Source: JANNFX01 sp040080075 (GTDB lineage: Bacteria; Pseudomonadota; Alphaproteobacteria; Rhizobiales; Hyphomicrobiaceae). From it: DNA of 10,493 bases. This document shows positions 6,739-10,493 of this stretch, in pieces (within the stretch, counting starts at the first letter, position 1; each line of letters opens with the position of its first letter). The position numbers and the translations under genes were made by a program. Where the stretch lies: the NCBI GenBank assembly GCA_040080075.1, contig JBEBJD010000217.1, positions 1-10,493 of the forward strand, read 5' to 3'. Below the pieces are notes generated by a model that worked only from the letters and a program-made list of their open reading frames with translations, searched no databases and had not been told where the DNA came from.

Positions 6739-8946
6739 ATGGGGGACAGTTTTCACGAAACTCACGCTTTGCGTGTGCCCGTACTGCTGCCCGTTGCCCT
6801 TGATCAGACCTACGATTACCTTAATCCGGACGGGCTGGTCTTGGAGCCCGGAAGCTTTGTCATGGTGCCGTTTGGGCCGCAAACCCGCTTGGGTGTTGTG
6901 TGGGATAAGGCGCTGGGCGCAAGCGATAAACCAGTTAATCCCAAAAAGCTGAAGGCCATCACCGGCCTGCTCGGCGTGCCGCCGCTGCCCGTCATTTCGC
7001 TGCGTTTCGCCGAGTGGATTGCCAAGTACACGCTTTCCCCGCTCGGCATGGTGGTGCGCATGATGATGAGCGCTCAGGAAGCCTTTGAGCCCGTTAAGCC
7101 CCGTTTTGGCGTGCGTTTGGCCGAACGATCGGCCGGTCCCGTCCGCTTGACGCCCGCCCGGCAGCGGGCACTGGAGATCGCGTCAGACGGCCTGATCCGC
7201 GCCAAATCCGCACTCGCGGTTGAGGCTGCCTGCACAACCAGTGTGATCGATGGATTGGTCGAGCACGGTTCGCTGGTCGAAGTCGCGATACCTGAGAGAC
7301 GCATACCAGGGCCCGATCCAGCCTTTCACCAAACTGAATTCACAGTTGAACAATCGCAGGCCGTACATGCGCTGCGCTCGGCCGTCGACAGCCGTACATT
7401 CTCGGTGTCGCTACTTGATGGCGTCACCGGGTCAGGCAAAACCGAAGTCTATTTCGAGGCCGTGGCGCGCACGCTTGAGGCCGGACGGCAAGCCCTGATC
7501 ATGCTACCGGAAATCGCCCTGACAGGGCAGTTCCTAAATCGTTTCCAGAAACGCTTCGGGGCCGCGCCCGTTGAATGGCATTCGGCCTTGTCGCCAGCCG
7601 AGCGCGGCCGGTCGTGGAAAGCCATCGCCACGGGAGAGGCACGCGTCGTTGCCGGTGCGCGTTCTGCGCTATTCTTGCCGTTTCACGATCTTGGCCTCGT
7701 GATCGTCGATGAAGAGCATGACGCCGGTTACAAGCAAGACGACCGCGTGCACTATCAGGCGCGCGACATGGCCGTGGTGCGCGGCAGCTTGGGCAAGTTC
7801 CCCGTCATCCTGGCATCGGCCACGCCGTCGATTGAAAGTCACGTCAATGCGCGCACGGGCCGCTACCGCCAAGTGATTTTGCCCGGGCGCTTTTCGGGCG
7901 TCGATCTGCCCGACGTGACCGCCATCGATATGCGCATAAATCCGCCCGAGCGGGGCCGGTGGCTGTCACCCATTCTGATCGATGCGGTGACGGAAACCCT
8001 CAAAAAAGGCCAGCAATCGCTGCTGTTCCTGAACCGCCGCGGCTATGCGCCGTTGACGTTGTGCCGCTCGTGCGGGCATCGCTTCGAGTGTCCGCAATGT
8101 ACCGCATGGCTTGTGGAACATCGTTTCCGCAAGCGGCTCAATTGTCATCACTGCGGCTTTGTACTGCCGATTCCAGAAAAGTGCCCGAAATGCGGTGAGC
8201 CCGATAGCCTCGTGGCCTGCGGGCCGGGCGTGGAGCGGGTGGCAGAAGAGGTGGCGGAGCGATTTCCCGATGCCAAGCTCGCTCTGCTCTCGTCCGATCT
8301 CATTCCGGGCTTGGCGGAGATGCGCGAAGTCATCCGCACCATTGAAGAGGGCACCACCCAGATCATCATCGGCACTCAAATCATCGCCAAGGGGCACCAT
8401 TTTCCTGATCTGGCCACGGTCGGCATTGTCGATGGAGATTTAGGGCTCTCGATTGGCGCCGACCCGCGTGCGGCCGAGCGTACGTTTCAGCTCTTGCATC
8501 AGGTGACGGGGCGAGCCGGGCGCGTTTCCGTGCGTGGCCGCGGTTTCGTGCAAACTCACATGCCCGAACATCCGGTGATGGACGCCATCATCCGCGGTGA
8601 CCGCGAAGCCTTCCTCAACCGCGAAATAGAAACCCGGCAGCGCGGGATGCTGCCGCCCTATGGCCGGCTGGTGGCCCTCATCGTTTCGGCGCGTGACAAG
8701 GAGTTGGCCGAAAAGTTCGCCCGCGAAGTGGCGCGGCGCGCGCCCGCCGCACAGCGCATCGAGGTGTTGGGCCCGGCGGAAGCACCTATTGCAATCGTGC
8801 GGGGCCGTTATCGCTGGCGGCTGCTCGTCAAAGCCCCGCGCGATGCCGATGTGCAAGGTTACTTGCGCGAGTGGCTGGATGCTCTGCCGGATGTGAAGGG
8901 CGATTTGCGGCTGAGCGTCGATATCGATCCGTATAGTTTTTTGTGA
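6739..8946 (+). CDS. priA: Primosomal replication-restart helicase PriA
   Basis: A 735-residue superfamily-2 helicase that recognises stalled forks and reloads the replisome. An N-terminal 3'-end-binding domain begins with VPVLLPVALDQTYDYL. The helicase core carries Walker A GVTGSGKT (228-235), Walker B DEEH (324-327), SATPS, and the later motifs GTQIIAKGHHFPDL and QVTGRAGR. A zinc region has eight cysteines in CxxC pairs: Cys442/445, 451/454, 469/472 and 482/485. It ends in DIDPYSFL. The frame is open upstream to an ATG at 6601, but those 46 extra residues do not resemble PriA, and 6739 places the conserved N-terminus about ten residues in. No strong ribosome-binding site is seen. Its last bases are repeated 700 bases downstream. 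It is divergent from the transaldolase gene. Confidence 0.96.
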   Translation: MGDSFHETHALRVPVLLPVALDQTYDYLNPDGLVLEPGSFVMVPFGPQTRLGVVWDKALGASDKPVNPKKLKAITGLLGVPPLPVISLRFAEWIAKYTLSPLGMVVRMMMSAQEAFEPVKPRFGVRLAERSAGPVRLTPARQRALEIASDGLIRAKSALAVEAACTTSVIDGLVEHGSLVEVAIPERRIPGPDPAFHQTEFTVEQSQAVHALRSAVDSRTFSVSLLDGVTGSGKTEVYFEAVARTLEAGRQALIMLPEIALTGQFLNRFQKRFGAAPVEWHSALSPAERGRSWKAIATGEARVVAGARSALFLPFHDLGLVIVDEEHDAGYKQDDRVHYQARDMAVVRGSLGKFPVILASATPSIESHVNARTGRYRQVILPGRFSGVDLPDVTAIDMRINPPERGRWLSPILIDAVTETLKKGQQSLLFLNRRGYAPLTLCRSCGHRFECPQCTAWLVEHRFRKRLNCHHCGFVLPIPEKCPKCGEPDSLVACGPGVERVAEEVAERFPDAKLALLSSDLIPGLAEMREVIRTIEEGTTQIIIGTQIIAKGHHFPDLATVGIVDGDLGLSIGADPRAAERTFQLLHQVTGRAGRVSVRGRGFVQTHMPEHPVMDAIIRGDREAFLNREIETRQRGMLPPYGRLVALIVSARDKELAEKFAREVARRAPAAQRIEVLGPAEAPIAIVRGRYRWRLLVKAPRDADVQGYLREWLDALPDVKGDLRLSVDIDPYSFL

Positions 8947-8950
8947 TGGG
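8892..8950 (+). repeat. Direct repeat copy 1, in the 3' end of priA
   Basis: These 59 bases cover the last priA codons, the stop and four bases beyond. They align without gaps to 9592-9650 at 55 of 59 positions. The last 34 (8917-8950) are identical. The mismatches are one base in the Lys720 codon and all three bases of the Ser726 codon. Confidence 0.93.
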
Positions 8951-9020
8951 GGGTGGCGGGCGCGCGAGTTCGTCTATATCGCCCCGGCGACCACAATGTC
9001 CGCCAATCTGGCTGCCAACC

Positions 9021-9050
9021 TTGCCTCTTTCGTCCGATTTGAGATATATA
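9021..9050 (+). promoter_or_regulatory. Candidate promoter of the toxin-antitoxin operon
   Basis: TTGCCT (9021-9026) and TATATA (9045-9050) are separated by 18 bases and lie just ahead of AAGGAG and the antitoxin start. Spacing and composition fit a housekeeping promoter. The AT-alternating -10 area could also hold an autoregulatory operator, but no clear palindrome was found. Confidence 0.35.
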
Positions 9051-9070
9051 GGATTGCAAGGAGACCGCTC

Positions 9071-9316
9071 ATGCCAACCATGCTCGAACAGGCACTTGAA
9101 GAGTTGAAGGCAATGCCCGCAGACGCGCAGGATGCGATTGCGCGTGACCTCCTCGACCTCATTCGCTCGGAGCGAAAATGGGACCAGCTTTTCGCGGACC
9201 CTCGGAGCGAGGCTGTGCTGAAGCGCTTGGCCAGCGAGGCCGACGACGAAGCCGCCAGCGGCCGCGACTTCGACTTCGACCCGGCAACGCGGCCAGGCGC
9301 GAAAGCCGCTGAATGA
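9071..9316 (+). CDS. Putative antitoxin of a type II toxin-antitoxin pair
   Basis: An 81-residue, highly charged small protein. It has a helical N-terminal half (LEQALEELKAMPADAQDAI, then RDLLDLIRSERKWDQLFAD) and an acidic, probably flexible tail (DDEAASGRDFDFD) of the sort that wraps and blocks a cognate toxin. I do not recognise a standard DNA-binding fold such as ribbon-helix-helix or helix-turn-helix. The call rests on size, composition and the four-base ATGA overlap (9313-9316) with a RelE/ParE-like gene, an antitoxin-first order typical of type II modules. The ATG at 9071 is chosen because AAGGAG (9058-9063) lies seven bases upstream. An open frame from 8996 has no such site and would run through the promoter area. 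The module lies between two copies of the priA 3' end. Confidence 0.7.
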   Translation: MPTMLEQALEELKAMPADAQDAIARDLLDLIRSERKWDQLFADPRSEAVLKRLASEADDEAASGRDFDFDPATRPGAKAAE

Positions 9317-9576
9317 AGTCAAGGACGACACGCCAGTTCTGGCAGCTGTTCGATGCCCTCCCAAAAGACGTCCAGGATCAGGCAACGGCTGCTTTTGCTT
9401 TGTGGCGAGTCGACCCGTGGCACAATTCGTTGCGCTTTAAAAAGGTTGAGAACAGTATCCCGCTCTTTTCTGTGCGGGTCGGGCTCAACTATCGCGCGGT
9501 CGGCAAGCGCGAGGATGATATGATCCGATGGTTCTGGATCGGTCCGCATGGGGACTACGACAAGTTGATCCGTTGA
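9313..9576 (+). CDS. RelE/ParE-superfamily-like toxin
   Basis: An 87-residue basic protein with the layout of RelE/ParE toxins. Two N-terminal helices (RQFWQLFDALPKDVQDQA, then a second ending ALWRVDP) are followed by strands carrying SLRFKKV (39-45), FSVRVGLNYRAVG (52-64) and IRWFWIGPHGDYDKLI (71-86). The basic and aromatic residues Arg55, Arg61, His79 and Tyr82 lie where family members keep catalytic or structural residues. RelE-type members cut mRNA on the ribosome and ParE-type members poison gyrase; the sequence does not decide between them. Translation is probably coupled to the antitoxin through the ATGA overlap. It ends 15 bases before the second priA-tail copy. No truncation is visible, so the module looks intact. 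Confidence 0.75.
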   Translation: MKSRTTRQFWQLFDALPKDVQDQATAAFALWRVDPWHNSLRFKKVENSIPLFSVRVGLNYRAVGKREDDMIRWFWIGPHGDYDKLIR

Positions 9577-9580
9577 ACGG

Positions 9581-9646
9581 GCGTTGGTCATTGTGACGGG
9601 CGATTTGCGGCTGTCGGTCGATATCGATCCGTATAGTTTTTTGTGA
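9581..9646 (+). pseudogene. Detached fragment of a priA 3' end
   Basis: Read in the priA frame, this stretch encodes about 21 residues ending in TGDLRLSVDIDPYSFL and a TGA stop, matching the end of PriA. Weaker protein-level similarity (Ala-Leu-x-x-Val in both) reaches slightly further left than the DNA-level repeat. No PriA sequence precedes it; the toxin stop lies just upstream. It is a remnant or donor-derived tail, not a working gene. Confidence 0.8.
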
Positions 9647-9650
9647 TGGG
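9592..9650 (+). repeat. Direct repeat copy 2, downstream of the toxin gene
   Basis: Partner of 8892-8950 in the same orientation and offset by exactly 700 bases. Relative to copy 1 it has Thr (ACG) instead of Lys (AAG) and a TCG instead of an AGC serine codon. Together the copies bracket the toxin-antitoxin module. Confidence 0.93.
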
Positions 9651-9681
9651 AGGGCCCATGCAGTTCATTGCCGCGCTGGAT

Positions 9682-9781
9682 CTAGGGTCCGTCCGGCTCC
9701 GATTGAACCACAGACAGACCCTAGCACTTTGTCTTGTCGCGCTTCTTTCGGGAAAACCGCGCAAACTTTTCCCGGAAGCGC
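9682..9781. repeat. Two-hairpin intergenic repeat-like element
   Basis: Two inverted repeats stand side by side. The first pairs CTAGGGTCCGTC (9682-9693) with GACAGACCCTAG (9713-9724), 11 of 12 positions, and its loop holds a decayed inner palindrome (GGCTC...GAACC). The second pairs GCGCTTCTTTCGGGAAAA (9739-9756) with TTTTCCCGGAAGCGC (9767-9781), perfect except for a three-base bulge (TTT). The layout recalls short palindromic intergenic elements of alphaproteobacteria such as the RIME type; that family assignment is an inference from shape. It lies between the second priA-tail copy and the receptor gene. No T-run follows the second hairpin on the minus strand, so it is not a classic intrinsic terminator, though it could stabilise the 3' end of the receptor mRNA. 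Confidence 0.65.
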
Positions 9782-9782
9782 T

Positions 9783-10493
9783 TCAGTTCAACTTTATGCT
9801 TCCGAACAGCCGCGCACTAGCGCCCGGTTGCAGCACCTCATCCTTCTTGAAGGACGAATGGTTGCGCACGTCGTCATCGGCAAGATTCTCTCCCTTGAGG
9901 CCGATTGTGAATTCGGGCACCACACCGCCGGAGGCTTCCAGCTTTGTCGTGTATGAGATTTCAGCCGAGACAAGCGTATAGCCGTTGGTCGGGGTCTCAT
10001 TCAGAGCGATGCGGTCTTGTTCAAAGGCATGCAGCACGCCCGCACGCAGGAACCAATGACTGTCTTGATAGTAGAGACCGCCTCCCAGCCGGTGCGGCGG
10101 AATGCGGGGCACATTTTCACCACTGTCAAACTCGGCGTTGACAAAATCGTACTGCCCTTCGATGCCCAAAACTCCGTTCCATATCCGGGCGACATCATAT
10201 TGCGAGACAACCTCGGCACCAAAAAAGCGAGCATCTTGCTGGGTGAAGCGCAGTTGATCGAGTACGTCTTCTACGCCGCACGTGTCGATCGTATCGCCGC
10301 AGCGCACGCCGGTCAGGCTTTTGGAAATAAATTCATTGTAGCGGGTATAGAAGACCGACGCATCGAAGCGGAAGCCACCCCGGGCTTTCTTGAGCCCGAA
10401 CTCGATTGTTGAAGCCTTCTCTTTGGTCAAGTTGGGGTTGCCGATCTCAAATGTCCCGGTTGCCTCGTGCAGCCCTTGCGAAAAAAGTTCAGC
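9783..10493 (-). CDS. TonB-dependent outer-membrane receptor, C-terminal part (5' end beyond window)
   Basis: The visible 236 residues are the last strands of a 22-strand beta-barrel that imports metal chelates or other nutrients across the outer membrane using TonB energy. The frame is open to the window edge, so the plug domain and signal peptide lie outside. Characteristic pieces: AELFSQGLHEATGTFEIGNPNL close to the edge followed by KEKASTIEFGLK; alternating strand segments (FDASVFYTRYNEFI, TLVSAEISYTT); an extracellular loop with two cysteines (CGDTIDTC); and the closing GLKGENLADDDVRNHSSFKKDEVLQPGASARLF. The NHSSFKKD-type ending resembles ZnuD-like zinc receptors, but the substrate is not proven. 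The last residue is Asn (SIKLN), whereas outer-membrane barrels usually end in Phe or Trp. The stop lies one base from the hairpin repeat, so the end may be altered. Confidence 0.9.
   Translation of the reverse strand, partial: AELFSQGLHEATGTFEIGNPNLTKEKASTIEFGLKKARGGFRFDASVFYTRYNEFISKSLTGVRCGDTIDTCGVEDVLDQLRFTQQDARFFGAEVVSQYDVARIWNGVLGIEGQYDFVNAEFDSGENVPRIPPHRLGGGLYYQDSHWFLRAGVLHAFEQDRIALNETPTNGYTLVSAEISYTTKLEASGGVVPEFTIGLKGENLADDDVRNHSSFKKDEVLQPGASARLFGSIKLN

Noticed and set aside
9643..9981. Plus-strand open frame of 112 codons across the hairpin repeat and receptor
   Set aside because: It is made from the repeat and the antisense of the receptor gene, with no conserved motif.

Overview
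The window looks like chromosomal DNA from an alphaproteobacterium, most likely in or near the Hyphomicrobiales. This rests on protein character (a SucB/OdhB-type E2, an alphaproteobacterial-style XerC ending in HPRA, a short transaldolase of the FSA/MipB type, a PriA with a zinc region) and on moderately GC-rich, tightly packed genes. The genus cannot be named from the sequence alone. No tRNA, rRNA, CRISPR array or insertion sequence was recognised.

Layout. (1) Positions 1-3911, plus strand: the 3' part of the 2-oxoglutarate dehydrogenase E2 gene (sucB/odhB), then an acyltransferase-3 membrane protein, then dihydrolipoamide dehydrogenase (lpdA, the E3 of the same complex), then a small DUF2177-type membrane protein. 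E2 and E3 belong to one TCA-cycle enzyme complex; the membrane acyltransferase between them is the odd member. (2) 4010-4984, minus strand: tyrosine recombinase xerC, convergent with the DUF2177 gene. (3) 4985-5446: a 462-base divergent intergenic region with an AT-rich patch of short palindromes. (4) 5447-5782, plus strand: an HU-family nucleoid protein with a Lys/Ala/Pro-rich N-terminal tail, followed by a strong hairpin terminator that probably serves both strands. (5) 5894-6550, minus strand: transaldolase. (6) 6739-8946, plus strand: primosomal helicase priA, divergent from the transaldolase. (7) 8947-9650: a two-gene toxin-antitoxin-like module, followed by a second, non-identical copy of the last bases of priA. 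(8) 9651-9782: a repeat-like element made of two adjacent hairpins. (9) 9783-10493, minus strand: the C-terminal part of a TonB-dependent outer-membrane receptor that runs off the window.

The left two thirds are conserved core genes (TCA cycle, chromosome dimer resolution, nucleoid structure, central carbon metabolism, replication restart). The most informative region is 8890-9790. The toxin-antitoxin module lies between two direct copies of the priA 3' end, exactly 700 bases apart. The second copy keeps the protein sequence but uses a different serine codon (TCG instead of AGC), which suggests arrival from a diverged donor carrying its own priA tail. This resembles cargo inserted at the 3' end of a core gene. 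The adjacent repeat ends one base before the receptor's stop codon, and the receptor lacks the usual terminal aromatic residue, so this junction has probably been rearranged more than once.
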